In this document: one piece after another, positions 14,758-28,111 of the stretch
Layout of the letters: each line of letters begins with the position of its first letter
Numbering within the stretch: position 1 is the stretch's first letter
Source: Corynebacterium pollutisoli
Lineage (GTDB): Bacteria; Actinomycetota; Actinomycetes; Mycobacteriales; Mycobacteriaceae
Assembly (NCBI RefSeq): GCF_900177745.1
Contig: NZ_FXAR01000005.1
Coordinates: 1-64,000 of the forward strand
Direction: 5' to 3'
Length of the DNA: 64,000 nt
Translations under genes and position numbers: made by a program
Notes under the pieces: model-generated
Seen by the model: the letters and a program-made list of their open reading frames with translations, nothing else
Told to the model about the DNA's origin: nothing
Database searches by the model: none

Positions 14758-17268
14758 CTAAGCACGCATCTCGGCGCCGAACGTCGACTTCGCCAGCTCA
14801 GCGGCGGCGAGGCGACGCTCGTTGGCCTCCTCGTCGGTGAGGGTGCGATCCCCCGCGCGGAAGAGCAGGGAGAAGGCGAGGGACTTCTTGCCCTCACCGA
14901 GCTGGGCGGAGCGGTAGACGTCGAAAAGCTCGACGTCCTCGAGCAGATCGCCGGCGCCCTCGGCGACGACACGGCGCACCTGCTCGGCCGGGACATCTTC
15001 GTCGACGACGAGCGCGATGTCCTGGTGCAGCGCCGGGTAGGAGGACAGCACCGGGGCCGGGAAGTTCTCGGTCAGCGGCAGGGCCGTCAGGTCGAGCTCC
15101 ATGGCGCAGGTGCGCGCCGGCAGGCCGAGGGCCTCCAGCACCTGCGGGTGCAGCTCGCCGGCGTGACCGACCACCTCGCCGTCGACAAGCAGGGCGGCGC
15201 AGCGGCCCGGGTGCCACGGCAGTGCCTCGGCGGAGGCGATCTCCAGCTCGACGTCGGCGGCGCGGGCCACGACGCGAGCGGACTCGATCGCATCGGCCCA
15301 GGTGTAGGCGCGGCCCTCGCCCCAGGGACCCTCGTACTCGACCTGGCCAGTGGCGACGGTGGCCACGTGCAGCGGCTGGTACGGCAGGGAGTCGACGAGC
15401 TCCGCGATCGTCTCATCGGAGGGCTTCTGCGCCACCGACGGCATCGGGGAAGCGTCGGCACGCTTGAAGGCGACCTGCTGCAGGCCGAAGAGCGCGACGT
15501 CGTGACGACCGCGGGCGACGTTGCGAACAACGGCGTCGAGCATCGTCGGCAGCAGCGTCGTGCCGAGGACGGCGCGATCGGCCTCCAGCGGGTTCTGCAC
15601 CTTGACGACGTTGCGGCGCTCGTCCTCCTCAGACAAGCCCCACACGTCGAAGGTGTCGTTGGCGATGAACGGGCTCGGCAGGATCTCCGCGTAGCCGTTA
15701 TAGGCCAGGGCGTGGCCGACGGCGCGACGACGACGCTGCGCCGGGGTGAGCCCACGGCCGCCGACCGGGGTCGGCAGGACCAGCGGGATGTCCTCCAGGC
15801 CTTCGAGGCGCAGGACCTCCTCGACGAGGTCAGCCGGGATCGTCAGGTCGCCGCGCCAGGTCGGCGGGGTGACCTCGAGTTTGCCGCCGCAGGAGGAGAC
15901 TGCGACGGTGCAGCCGACCTCCTCGAGACGCTTCACGACGGTCTCGCGGGAGTACTCCACGCCCGCCAGGTCGGAGGGGTGCGAGGCGGCCATGGTGATC
16001 GTCGGCATGCCCGGCACGTCACCGACGATGGTGCGCTCGGGCGCGATCTCACCGCCGGCGATGTCGACGAGCAGCGCACACGCCATGTCGAGGGCGACCT
16101 CGACGATGTCGGGATCGACGCCGCGCTCGAAGCGTCGGGAAGCTTCCGAGGACAGCTTGTGGCGGCGCGAGGTACGAGCGACGGTGAGCGGATCCCAGGT
16201 GGCGGCCTCGAAGTAGACGTCCGTGGTCTCACCGGAGATCTCGGAACGGGTGCCACCCATGACGCCGGCCATGGACTGGATGCCGGTGTCGTCGCAGATG
16301 ACCACGTCCGCCGAGTCGAGGGTGCGCTCGACGTGATCGAGGGTCTCGAACTTCTCCCCCACCTCGGCGTTGCGGATGAGCAGGCCGCCGGTGATCTGCG
16401 CGGCGTCGAAGGCGTGCATCGGCTGGCCGAGCAGCAGCATGACGTAGTTGGTCACGTCGGTGGCGGCGTTGACCGGGCGCTGGCCGGAGAGCATGAGCTC
16501 GCGCTGCAGCCAGAACGGGGACTCCGCGGCGGGGTTGATCCCGGTGACCTTGCGCAGGCCGAAGCGGACCGTCTTCGTCTCCTCGCGGACGTCGATGGGA
16601 AGCAGCTCACCGGTCGGCGCGGGCACGCCGGACAGGTCCACACCGCCGACCTCCGGCTGCTGCGCGATGTCCGTGAACTCCAGATCGAAGGCCGACGCCA
16701 GCTCGCGGCTCAGGCCTCGGGCGGACAGGGCGTAGCCGCGGTCCGGGGTGACGTTGACGTCGAAGACGGTGTCGCCCAGGCCGAGGGCCTCGCGGGCGTC
16801 CTCGCCCGGCTTACCGTAGGACGGGTCGAAGGTCTGGATGCCGGCGGACTTGTCGGTCAGCCCCAGCTCCGCGGCGGAGCAGATCATGCCGTCGGAGATG
16901 TGGTCGTAGGTCTTGCGCGCAGCGATGGCGAAGTTGCCCGGCAGCACGGCACCCGGCAGCGCCACGACGACGGTGTCGCCCTCGGCGAAGTTGGTGGCAC
17001 CGCACACGATGCCCTGCAGCTCACCGGTGCCGTTCGCGTCGCCGACGTCGACCTGGCAGTAGCGGATGGGTTTCTTGAACTCGGTGAGTTCCTTGATGTC
17101 CTTCACCACACCGAACACCAGCGGGCCGGTGGTCTCCGGGATGGGCTCGTAGCCCTCGGTCTCGAAACCGACGCGGACGTATCCGGCGTCGAGCTCCTCC
17201 GGGGTGACGCCGAAGGACGGGTTGGCGTGGCGCAGCAGCCCGGTGACCCAGTTCTGTGCAAGCAGCAT
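14758..17268 (-). CDS. pheT: phenylalanyl-tRNA synthetase beta subunit
   Basis: Large subunit of the alpha2-beta2 PheRS. In order: N-terminal tRNA-binding (EMAP-like) domain about residues 40-150, B3/B4 editing domain (residues ~210-370), B5 domain, the synthetase-like core, and the C-terminal ferredoxin-fold anticodon-binding domain (SYPALHQDIALVVDEDV onward). 836 residues, the normal size. It is 26 nt downstream of pheS and cotranscribed with it. Confidence 0.97.
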   Translation of the reverse strand: MLLAQNWVTGLLRHANPSFGVTPEELDAGYVRVGFETEGYEPIPETTGPLVFGVVKDIKELTEFKKPIRYCQVDVGDANGTGELQGIVCGATNFAEGDTVVVALPGAVLPGNFAIAARKTYDHISDGMICSAAELGLTDKSAGIQTFDPSYGKPGEDAREALGLGDTVFDVNVTPDRGYALSARGLSRELASAFDLEFTDIAQQPEVGGVDLSGVPAPTGELLPIDVREETKTVRFGLRKVTGINPAAESPFWLQRELMLSGQRPVNAATDVTNYVMLLLGQPMHAFDAAQITGGLLIRNAEVGEKFETLDHVERTLDSADVVICDDTGIQSMAGVMGGTRSEISGETTDVYFEAATWDPLTVARTSRRHKLSSEASRRFERGVDPDIVEVALDMACALLVDIAGGEIAPERTIVGDVPGMPTITMAASHPSDLAGVEYSRETVVKRLEEVGCTVAVSSCGGKLEVTPPTWRGDLTIPADLVEEVLRLEGLEDIPLVLPTPVGGRGLTPAQRRRRAVGHALAYNGYAEILPSPFIANDTFDVWGLSEEDERRNVVKVQNPLEADRAVLGTTLLPTMLDAVVRNVARGRHDVALFGLQQVAFKRADASPMPSVAQKPSDETIAELVDSLPYQPLHVATVATGQVEYEGPWGEGRAYTWADAIESARVVARAADVELEIASAEALPWHPGRCAALLVDGEVVGHAGELHPQVLEALGLPARTCAMELDLTALPLTENFPAPVLSSYPALHQDIALVVDEDVPAEQVRRVVAEGAGDLLEDVELFDVYRSAQLGEGKKSLAFSLLFRAGDRTLTDEEANERRLAAAELAKSTFGAEMRA

Positions 17269-17294
17269 TGTTTCTGTTCCTCTCTAGAACCGGG

Positions 17295-18392
<1,098 letters not shown>

Positions 18393-18398
18393 CTATGC

Positions 18399-19217
18399 TT
18401 ATCGACGCCCACGCGCCTGGGCCTTCGCCGACTCATACAGGCAGATCGACGCGGCCGTCGCCAGGTTGAGGGATTCCGCCCGCCCCCGGATCGGGATGCG
18501 CACCCGGTGGTCGGCGAGCCCCAGCAGCTCCTCCCCCAACCCGTGGGCCTCATTGCCGAACAGCCAGGCCGTCGGCCTGGTCAGGAGCTCGTCGGCGTCG
18601 TCCAGCTCCACCTCGCCGTCGGCGGCGGTGGCCAGGATCTGCAGGCCAGCGGCGCGCAGCTGCCCGAGGACGTCCTTGACATTGACGTTGCGGGCCACCG
18701 GCAGGTGGAACAACGACCCGGCGGAGGCGCGGGCCGCCTTGCTCGACTGCGGATCGGTGGTCTCGCCGGCGAACACGACGGCGTCGGCGCCCATGGCGTC
18801 CGCCACGCGGACGAGGGTGCCGGCGTTGCCCGGCTCCGAGGTCTCCACGGGCACGGACACCAGCTGGGGGCGCCCACGCAGCGCCTTGCCGACGGTCCAC
18901 AGCACCGGCTCACACACCGCGAACAGACCCGTGGTGGTCACGGTGTCCGATAGGGACTTCGCGGCCTTGTCGGTGATCGGGTGCACGTAGACGCCCATGT
19001 GGCCGCAGGTGATGAGGATCTCCTCGAAACGGCGGGCCGCCTGCTCCGTTACGAAGACGTCGCGGGCCGCCCCGGTGGCCACCGCCGCCTCCACCGCGTT
19101 CTCCCCCTCGACGATGAACTGGTTCGCCTTCTTCCGTCCCGCCGCCCGCTGCAGCTTGGCGGCGTTGACGATGCGGGGGGTGCGCTCGGTGAAGGGATCC
19201 GTGAAGTCGAGGTTCAT
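18399..19217 (-). CDS. TrmH/SpoU-family RNA methyltransferase
   Basis: 272 residues. An N-terminal substrate-binding domain (about 1-100, including QFIVEGENAVEAA) is followed by a SPOUT knot domain with LVRVADAMGADAVVF, AWLFGNEAHGLGEE and the C-terminal RIPIRGRAESLNLATAAS. It probably 2'-O-methylates rRNA or tRNA with SAM. In related actinobacteria the equivalent gene lies between rplT and pheS. A TAGCCT box seven bases before the ATG points to a leaderless mRNA. The stop codon is part of a copy of the 11-mer CGTCGATAAGC. Confidence 0.93.
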   Translation of the reverse strand: MNLDFTDPFTERTPRIVNAAKLQRAAGRKKANQFIVEGENAVEAAVATGAARDVFVTEQAARRFEEILITCGHMGVYVHPITDKAAKSLSDTVTTTGLFAVCEPVLWTVGKALRGRPQLVSVPVETSEPGNAGTLVRVADAMGADAVVFAGETTDPQSSKAARASAGSLFHLPVARNVNVKDVLGQLRAAGLQILATAADGEVELDDADELLTRPTAWLFGNEAHGLGEELLGLADHRVRIPIRGRAESLNLATAASICLYESAKAQARGRR

Positions 19218-19337
19218 GGGCTTCAGGCTAGCAGTGGGCAGGTCACCGGCGATATCGTCGTACGCCTCGAGCGGGATTCCGGGTGCATGTCCGACCGCAC
19301 GGACATAGCCGAGGGCGGGTGGGTGACGATACCGTCA

Positions 19338-20249
19338 TCAGCGCAGATGCCCGTGGATCTCCCACACCCCCGCCTCGACACGCCCCGGCACGGGAACGGG
19401 TTCGAGGTGGCGTCGATAAGCGATGATGTTCTCGATCTCCTGGATCGCCGCCGTCTTCGCGAGCGGATCCTGCACGCAGGCATCCGTGAACTGCAGATGA
19501 CCCCAACCCATCATCTCCGCGTGATTGGCCTTCCAACGGTCGATGATGAAGGTCCGCGTATTCTCCGGGCCGTGGAAGAACAGGCTGTCCAGGTCGACGA
19601 CCGTCGTGGCGGACTCGATCCCGATGTCCCACGTGTACGGGCCGAGGCGGTAATTGGGAATGGTGTCGATCCCCCGCGCGCGCAACTCCAGGTGGAAGAA
19701 CCGCTCCATCTGACTCGACGCGCCCACCACGCACCGCCCGAGCAGCGGCACCAGACCCTCCTGCAGCGACGGATGCAGCGTCGCGAAATCCTTCTCGAAC
19801 CGCTCCTGCCCGCGGAAACCGGCGTAGGACTGCTCGAGGCACTTGAGGCGCGCGACGCGATTGAGGTGCACATCCTCGGCGACCGCCGCGGCCGGCGACA
19901 CCACCGGCAGCCCCTGGTGCTCCCTGGCGTCAATGCTGCGGGACACCCGCGACTTGACCAACGGCGTCCCCGGGTGACGATGTCCCTTCGGTATGACCGC
20001 CGCCACCGGAGTCATCACCGTGGACCGGTGCCCGTACACGGACATCGCGGTATGACCGCGGAACACGAGCTCCGGGTAGCGGTGATGGAGCGCTCGCAGC
20101 AGGGCCATCCCGCCCGGCTCGTCCCTCATGTCGATGCCGTGCGCCAGACGGTGGAGCTTCCCAGCCGCCAGCGCCCGCTTGATCTGATGGTCCGACACCC
20201 CCTGCGCCTTCAGTTCATCCCTGGTCCAGTACTCCCCCTGTAGGTCCAT
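19338..20249 (-). CDS. AbiEi-like N-terminal domain / nuclease-like protein
   Basis: 303 residues. The N-terminus (YWTRDELKAQGVSDHQIKRAL..GKLHRLAHG) resembles the AbiEi-type winged-helix antitoxin domain. The C-terminal third (YTWDIGIESATTVVDLDS, then IDRWKANH and WGHLQFTDACV) looks like a Vsr/DUF559-like PD-(D/E)XK fold. Actinobacterial genomes carry several proteins of this build; their role (antitoxin, defence or DNA repair) is not established. No AbiEii toxin partner is nearby. No Shine-Dalgarno is obvious. Confidence 0.6.
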   Translation of the reverse strand: MDLQGEYWTRDELKAQGVSDHQIKRALAAGKLHRLAHGIDMRDEPGGMALLRALHHRYPELVFRGHTAMSVYGHRSTVMTPVAAVIPKGHRHPGTPLVKSRVSRSIDAREHQGLPVVSPAAAVAEDVHLNRVARLKCLEQSYAGFRGQERFEKDFATLHPSLQEGLVPLLGRCVVGASSQMERFFHLELRARGIDTIPNYRLGPYTWDIGIESATTVVDLDSLFFHGPENTRTFIIDRWKANHAEMMGWGHLQFTDACVQDPLAKTAAIQEIENIIAYRRHLEPVPVPGRVEAGVWEIHGHLR

Positions 20250-20408
20250 GCACTATTGGACCGGGATCTCGGAGGAAAGGTTCCCTGCGATCGCCACATC
20301 GTCCCCCACCCACCCCTCTCAAGGTGTGGGGCACCGGACACTGCACCGTGGTTTCGACACCGGGCGTACGACGAAACCGTCACCCACCCCGAAACCACCC
20401 GGAATCAG

Positions 20409-20441
20409 CGACGCCCCGCCGGGCGAACCAGCGGGGCGTCG
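20409..20441 (-). terminator. rho-independent-like hairpin after rplT
   Basis: An 11-bp stem (CGACGCCCCGC, 20409-20419, pairing with 20431-20441) lies just after the rplT stop. It is strong and GC-rich but has no U-run. It probably ends the infC-rpmI-rplT transcript. Confidence 0.7.
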
Positions 20442-20451
20442 ACAAGCAGCT

Positions 20452-20838
20452 TTAGGCAGCGGCGACCGGGGCGTTGACGTCCTCCGGCAGAGCGGCCTTG
20501 GCGGCCTCGCAGAGAGCGGAGAAGGCAGCGAAGTCGCTGACGGCCAGCTCGGCGAGGATCTTGCGGTCGACATCGATCTCAGCCAGGCGCAGGCCGTGGA
20601 TGAGGCGGTTGTAGGTGATGTCGTTCATGCGGGCGGCAGCGTTGATGCGCTGGATCCACAGCTTGCGGAACTCACCCTTACGCGCGCGGCGATCGCGGTA
20701 AGAGTAGGTCATGGAGTGCAGCCACTGCTCCTTGGCCTTGCGGTAGAGGCGGGAGCGCTGGCCGCGGTAGCCCTTGGCGGACTTGAGGATTGCGCGACGC
20801 TTCTTCTTGGCGTTGACGGACCGCTTGACACGTGCCAC
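20452..20838 (-). CDS. rplT: 50S ribosomal protein L20
   Basis: 128 residues, beginning [15 protein letters not shown]. The basic N-terminal extension and core ([22 protein letters not shown]) are typical L20. It is a primary 23S-binding protein needed early in 50S assembly. In other bacteria L20 represses its own operon through the leader; a hairpin-bearing leader exists before infC here. Confidence 0.98.
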   Translation of the reverse strand: MARVKRSVNAKKKRRAILKSAKGYRGQRSRLYRKAKEQWLHSMTYSYRDRRARKGEFRKLWIQRINAAARMNDITYNRLIHGLRLAEIDVDRKILAELAVSDFAAFSALCEAAKAALPEDVNAPVAAA

Positions 20839-20889
20839 GGTGATACTTCCTTAAATCTTGATGAGTGTGGGGTGGAGAGGCGGCTTGTC

Positions 20890-21084
20890 TTAAGCCTTGC
20901 CGAGGAGGCGCTTCATGCGCTTGGTGTCAGCCGGGGCCACGTCGACGGTGCCCTTGAGGCGACGGGTGCGGGTGGACGGCTTGCCCTCGAGGAGGTGGCG
21001 GCGGTTGGCCTGCTCGCGGCGCAGCTTGCCGGAGCCGGTGATCTTCACGCGCTTGGCGGTGCCCTTGTGGGTCTTCTGCTTCAT
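20890..21084 (-). CDS. rpmI: 50S ribosomal protein L35
   Basis: 64 residues, MKQKTHKGTAKRVKITGSGK onward, the canonical L35 sequence. It is the second gene of the infC-rpmI-rplT operon, 37 nt after infC. Confidence 0.98.
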   Translation of the reverse strand: MKQKTHKGTAKRVKITGSGKLRREQANRRHLLEGKPSTRTRRLKGTVDVAPADTKRMKRLLGKA

Positions 21085-21121
21085 GAGAATTAAGTCCTTA
21101 AATCCCGGTTGAAAACGGTGT

Positions 21122-21643
21122 CTACTTCTTGCCCTTGCGGAGCGGTCCGATCACCATGGTCATGTTGCGGCCGTCCTGCTTGGCGCGGGTCTCGACGATG
21201 CCGTAGTCCTTGACATCCTCTGCGAGACGCTCCAGGAGTCGGAAGCCGAGCTCCGGACGCGACTGCTCACGACCGCGGAACATGATGGTCACCTTGACCT
21301 TGGATCCCTTCTCCAGGAAGCGGATCACGTTGCCCTTTTTCGTCTCGTAATCGTGGTCGTCGATCTTGGGACGGAACTTCTGCTCCTTGACCACAGTCTG
21401 CTGCTGGTTCTTGCGGGACTCGCGGGCCTTCTGGGCCTGCTCGTACTTGAACTTTCCGTAGTCCATGATCTTCGCGACCGGCGGCTTGGCGTTCGGGGCC
21501 ACCTCGACCAGGTCGAGATCGGCCTCGTATGCGAGCTTGCGGGCATCATCCGTGCGGACGATGCCGACCTGCTCACCACCCGGGCCGACAAGGCGGACCT
21601 CGGGAACTCGGATACGCTCATTAATGCGAGCTTCAGCGCTGAT
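21122..21643 (-). CDS. infC: translation initiation factor IF-3 (AUC start)
   Basis: Binds the 30S subunit, prevents 50S joining and checks initiator tRNA/start codon. The N-domain ([14 protein letters not shown]) and C-domain ([27 protein letters not shown]) are both intact. The best start is ATC at 21643, seven bases after a strong TTGAGGA ribosome site, giving 173 residues beginning I(M)[10 protein letters not shown]. The only longer ATG/GTG option (21688) lacks a ribosome site and adds residues unlike IF-3. infC often uses an AUU/AUA/AUC start for autoregulation, so this fits. Confidence 0.95.
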   Translation of the reverse strand: MSAEARINERIRVPEVRLVGPGGEQVGIVRTDDARKLAYEADLDLVEVAPNAKPPVAKIMDYGKFKYEQAQKARESRKNQQQTVVKEQKFRPKIDDHDYETKKGNVIRFLEKGSKVKVTIMFRGREQSRPELGFRLLERLAEDVKDYGIVETRAKQDGRNMTMVIGPLRKGKK

Positions 21644-21710
21644 GTGTGACTCCTCAAGTAGCGGGTTTCGTGAAACGTACCGTGCCACCTGCGAGGATTT
21701 CCCCCACGAG

Positions 21711-21745
21711 AAAAACCCGCCTGCCGGATGGTTCCGACGGCGGGA
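21711..21745 (-). terminator. attenuator-like terminator in the infC leader
   Basis: Minus strand: CCCGCCGTCGG, a short loop, then CCGGCAGGCGGG followed directly by TTTTT, a textbook intrinsic terminator. It lies about 70 nt upstream of the infC ATC and downstream of the predicted promoter. It could prematurely end the infC operon transcript (attenuation). Alternatively it terminates transcripts from the lipoprotein gene upstream. Confidence 0.7.
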
Positions 21746-21883
21746 GATCTCTCAAAATAAGACAGCCTGAGGCTGACCTACTCTTGACCTGTATCCAACC
21801 GGACGCGCCGGCGGCATGAGGTGGGATGATCTCCGCTTGTGGCCCGAGCTCCCGGAGAAGGTGCACGGGTGGTAGTGGGGAGT

Positions 21884-21912
21884 ACTCTAACACTCACCCC
21901 GGCCAGGACCAA
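21884..21912 (-). promoter_or_regulatory. infC-rpmI-rplT promoter
   Basis: Minus strand: -35 TTGGTC (21912-21907), exactly 17 bp, -10 TAGAGT (21889-21884). The predicted start near 21877 gives a leader of about 235 nt before infC, long enough to hold regulatory structure, including the hairpin at 21711-21745. Confidence 0.65.
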
Positions 21913-21913
21913 A

Positions 21914-22711
21914 TCACGCCCCGCAGGAGGTCGCCGGGGCGATGGCGTCGGCGTCGATGAGCTCGGCGAGCCCGAGGCTGAGTGCGTCGAGGATGTCGAC
22001 GCCCGTGTCGTGGTCCGCGTCATCCGGGTGCGTCATGAGCGCCACGCCGATGAGTCCACCCTCCACCGGCACGGTCCCGAGCTGACGCAGCGCGTAGACG
22101 CGCGGGGCGTCGAGCCCCCAGCCGCCCTTAAAATGGGCGCCGTCGATGTTCGCCAGGCCGTACTGCTGCCAGTCGACGATGTCGGCCATCGCCTCGTACG
22201 TCGTTCCCTCGGTGTCGAGGCACGGCAGCTGCGCCGCGAACAGCGCCTGCTCGGTGAGCGGCCAGAAGGTCTCCCCCGGCAGCGGCTCCAGCTCCGGGGC
22301 GTGGGCGAGGTCGCCGAGGTCGAGGTCGATGGCCCGCGAGAGCTGGTAGGCGGCCGCGTTGTCGGAATTGCTTATCGACGCCGCGATCAACGCCTCCGTC
22401 GCCACCCCCTCCCGGTCCGCCACCACCGCGACCGGCACCTTGACCGTGGACCAGGCGTACGAGTTGCCGGTGAGCCCGACATGGACGACCTCCTCGCCCG
22501 TGGCCACCGCGATGCCCACCCGGCCCCCGTGGTCCGCGCTCACCTGCGTCGCCAGTGCCAGCAGTTCCGCACGCAGATCCGCCGGGCTGTGGTGGGCGTC
22601 GACGGGAGTCTGCTCCGCAGCCGACTCCCCGGCGGTGCCGTCGGAGAAGCAGGCAGCCAGCAGACCGGCGCACAGCGGGAGCACGACCGCCCCGGACATC
22701 CACTTCTTCAC
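21914..22711 (-). CDS. beta-lactamase-fold lipoprotein
   Basis: 265 residues. A lipobox signal peptide (LLAAC, Cys about residue 21) anchors it outside the membrane. It has the serine beta-lactamase/DD-peptidase layout: STVK (SxxK) in AWSTVKVPVA, SDN in SISNSDNAAAYQ, and KGGWG in the KTG position. It may act on peptidoglycan or be a remote class A relative; real beta-lactamase activity is unproven. The start is GTG 22711, with TATAGT eight bases upstream and no ribosome site, so leaderless. The KTG motif is altered to KGG. Confidence 0.75.
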   Translation of the reverse strand: MKKWMSGAVVLPLCAGLLAACFSDGTAGESAAEQTPVDAHHSPADLRAELLALATQVSADHGGRVGIAVATGEEVVHVGLTGNSYAWSTVKVPVAVVADREGVATEALIAASISNSDNAAAYQLSRAIDLDLGDLAHAPELEPLPGETFWPLTEQALFAAQLPCLDTEGTTYEAMADIVDWQQYGLANIDGAHFKGGWGLDAPRVYALRQLGTVPVEGGLIGVALMTHPDDADHDTGVDILDALSLGLAELIDADAIAPATSCGA

Positions 22712-22736
22712 GGCTGGGAACTATACCCCGGTGGGG

Positions 22737-23357
22737 TCAGTCGCGTACTCCCCGGTCCTCGAGCACGACCACCGCATTGAGGCCACCCCGACACGTGTAC
22801 GAGTTGCCGCCCTCCGCCTGACACGTCATGCGGTAGTTCTGCCCGGTGACAGGGCTGGTGACCGTGACCTCGTGGGTCGTGTCAGACCCCGTGTGCGGCC
22901 CCATCGCGATGGCCACGTTCTCCGCGAAACCACAGCTCGTCCGATCCGACGCCCGGAAGATGCGCCAGTTGACGTTGGCCGCGCACTGCACCGCGTGGTC
23001 CGGGGCGCGGAAGGCGGGCGGGGGTGGGGTGGTCTCCTCGGTCGTCTCGGTCGTCTCCGTCGTCTCCACCGGGGAGGTCGAGGTCACCGTCGTCGTGGGA
23101 CGCTGCGGCGTGGAACTCGGTGTCACGGTCACCACCGTGGTCTCCGGGGTGGGCGGCTGGGCCGCCGGCTCCCCGTCGCCGCGCAGGAAAGCGTTGTACA
23201 TCCACACCCCGAGTGCCACTGCACCCACAAGCAGCAGCGCCAGCAGCACTGCCGCCAGACCGGAACGATCACGCTGCGGTTCCGGTGCCGGCGGATGGTA
23301 CTGCGGTGCCGGGTGCTGCGCCGGGAAGGACGACGTCTCCGGTTCCTCGGAATTCAT
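22737..23357 (-). CDS. membrane-anchored secreted-domain protein
   Basis: 206 residues from ATG 23357, with AGGATGGG upstream. A short Pro-rich cytoplasmic head is followed by one transmembrane helix (about residues 35-55), a Thr/Pro-rich stalk (TSTSPVETTETTE) and a C-terminal extracellular domain of about 90 residues with four Cys. The stalk is of a kind that could be O-mannosylated. Family not recognised; typical of a corynebacterial envelope protein. Confidence 0.65.
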   Translation of the reverse strand: MNSEEPETSSFPAQHPAPQYHPPAPEPQRDRSGLAAVLLALLLVGAVALGVWMYNAFLRGDGEPAAQPPTPETTVVTVTPSSTPQRPTTTVTSTSPVETTETTETTEETTPPPPAFRAPDHAVQCAANVNWRIFRASDRTSCGFAENVAIAMGPHTGSDTTHEVTVTSPVTGQNYRMTCQAEGGNSYTCRGGLNAVVVLEDRGVRD

Positions 23358-23410
23358 GAGACCCATCCTAAGAGGTCGCGCACACCCAATCGCAGGCATA
23401 GGCTGTCCGC

Positions 23411-25191
23411 ATGACGCCAGACCCCCGGGATTCCATGGAACTGCGCCTCACCCTCCGCAGACTGGAGGCCGCCGAAGCAGCGCTTGCCGACGCCCGCCGC
23501 TCCCTCAGCCAGCTCATCGACCGGCATAGTACCCCGGCTCCGGTCCCAGCACCCGCTCCGGCCCCGGTCCCCCAGCCGGCACCCGCCCCGATCCGCCCGC
23601 GCTACCCGGAGAAGCCCGCTAAGCCGCCCAGGCCCCCGGTTCCGACGGAGACGAAGGTCATCCGGGCGGTGGCGGTCGTGGGGTCGCTCATCACCGTCGC
23701 GGGTGTGGGTCTGGCGGTGGCTCTGGCCATCCAGGCGGGCCTGCTGGGGCCGCTGGGCCGCGTGCTGCTCTCGACGCTGCTGGCTGTCGCGCTGCTGGGT
23801 GCCGGCCTCTGGCTGGACGCTTATCGACGCCGCATCACCGACCGCGACACCGCCGGTATGGAGGCCGGTGTCACGGCGCTCGTCGTCACCGCGTGGCTGG
23901 TGTCGACGGTGATCCTGTGGGCTCTGGTGGAGATCCTCGAGTGGTGGCCGGTGTGGCTGGCGGTGGCCGTCCTCCTGGCGGTGTGGCTGGCGCTGCTGGC
24001 GGTCACCGAGGCCCGTGCCATGCGCTGGGTGGCGTTCTTCATGGGGCTGTCGATCATCGCGATCGTCCCCAACTTCTACAGCGCCCACCAGCCGACGACG
24101 TGGCTCGTCCTGCTGCTCCCGGTGTTGCTGCTGGCGCTCGTCCGCACCCCGCAGCGGATGCAGGTCCGCGTCGTCGCCGGAGTGATGGCACTGCTCGTGC
24201 AGCTGTGGCTGACGATGGAGGTCCTCGAGGTGTTCTTCGACACCCCGGAGGCTGCGTCCGTCGTCGCCGCTGTCGTGGCCGTGCTCTCCGCCCTGGCCTT
24301 CGCCGTCGTGACGCTGCGCTTCCCCGCGGAGGATGACCGAGCGGACCTGTTCACCACGTTCATCGTCCCTCTGGGCCTGCTGGTCCTGGCCGCACCGGTA
24401 GCCGCCGACACGTGGACCATATGGCTGCTCGTCCCCACGACGGTGGCACTGGCGGTGCTCGGCTACCGCCGGGAGCACCTCCTCGGTGTCGTCGGCGTAT
24501 GCGCCACCGCCGTGGCCTTCGTGCTGGTGTGGTGGCTCACTCCCCCGTTCGGTGCGGGCGCGCTCATCGACGCCACCATCGTCGTCGCGCTCTTCTTCGT
24601 GGCGGCGATCCTCGCCGTCATCTGGCTGGACACCCGGGAGGAGACGCGGGTGGCCCCGTGGGCGTTCTGGCTGGGCGCAGCCCTGACGGTGACGTTCACC
24701 CTCTCGCGGAACGTGCTCACCAAGTCCCCGCTGTGGCTCACCGACCACATCGCTCTCGTGCAGGCGGGGCTCATCGCGGTCTTCCTCGGCGTGATGCTCT
24801 CCCGTCGGAAGGTGCTGGGCGGACTGCCGGTGTGGGCGCAGGTGGCCCTCGCCGTCGTCGGCCTGCACCTGTCGATGGTCACGGTTGTCACCGCCGCCAC
24901 CTGGCTGGGCAGCGCCGTCGGCGGCACCGGCGGGATGTGGCTGGGCTACCTCATCGGCCACGCGCTGGTGAGCATCCTGTGGATGGTCCTGGCGGCCTGG
25001 ATCCTGCTCGCCGCCCCGGGTCTGTCCGACCGGGCGTCCCTCGGCGCCGGCATGGTCCTCGCGGTGGCCGCGGTGGTGAAGCTGGTGTTCTTCGACCTCG
25101 GTACCCTCGAGGGCCTGCCGCGGGCCCTGGCGTTCCTCATCTCCGGTATCGCGCTGTTGGCGATGGCATCCCTGCGGACGCGCTCGAAGAG

Positions 25192-25216
<25 letters not shown>
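23411..25216 (+). CDS. DUF2339-like polytopic membrane protein
   Basis: 601 residues. An N-terminal coiled-coil ([23 protein letters not shown]) and a Pro/Ala-rich linker are followed by some 17 hydrophobic segments that fill the rest of the protein. The layout matches DUF2339-type predicted membrane proteins of unknown function. TAGGCT six bases before the ATG suggests a leaderless mRNA. The 3' end overlaps uvrA (opposite strand) by 25 bp. Confidence 0.7.
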
Positions 25217-28041
<2,825 letters not shown>

Positions 28042-28067
28042 TTGGTTCCTCCCGTTTCGATACTCCC

Positions 28068-28083
28068 TCGAACATACTACCGA
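28068..28083 (-). promoter_or_regulatory. putative LexA/SOS box before uvrA
   Basis: Minus strand TCGGTAGTATGTTCGA. The right half TGTTCGA is a perfect match to the corynebacterial LexA half-site; the left half is degenerate. It overlaps a possible -10 TAGTAT of uvrA. The neighbouring gene on the plus strand starts 29 bp away and could share the control. Confidence 0.6.
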
Positions 28084-28111
28084 GGGCGCGGACACCGCTA
28101 CCCTGGGTGAC

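Noticed and set aside
18394..18407. The 11-mer at trmH as an att site or tRNA-end repeat
   Set aside because: The same motif occurs 12 times at unrelated places, and no integrase or tRNA is nearby.
23357..23399. Longer N-terminus for the Thr-rich membrane protein
   Set aside because: The extra 14 residues lack a ribosome site and lie in front of the clear AGGATGGG before ATG 23357.
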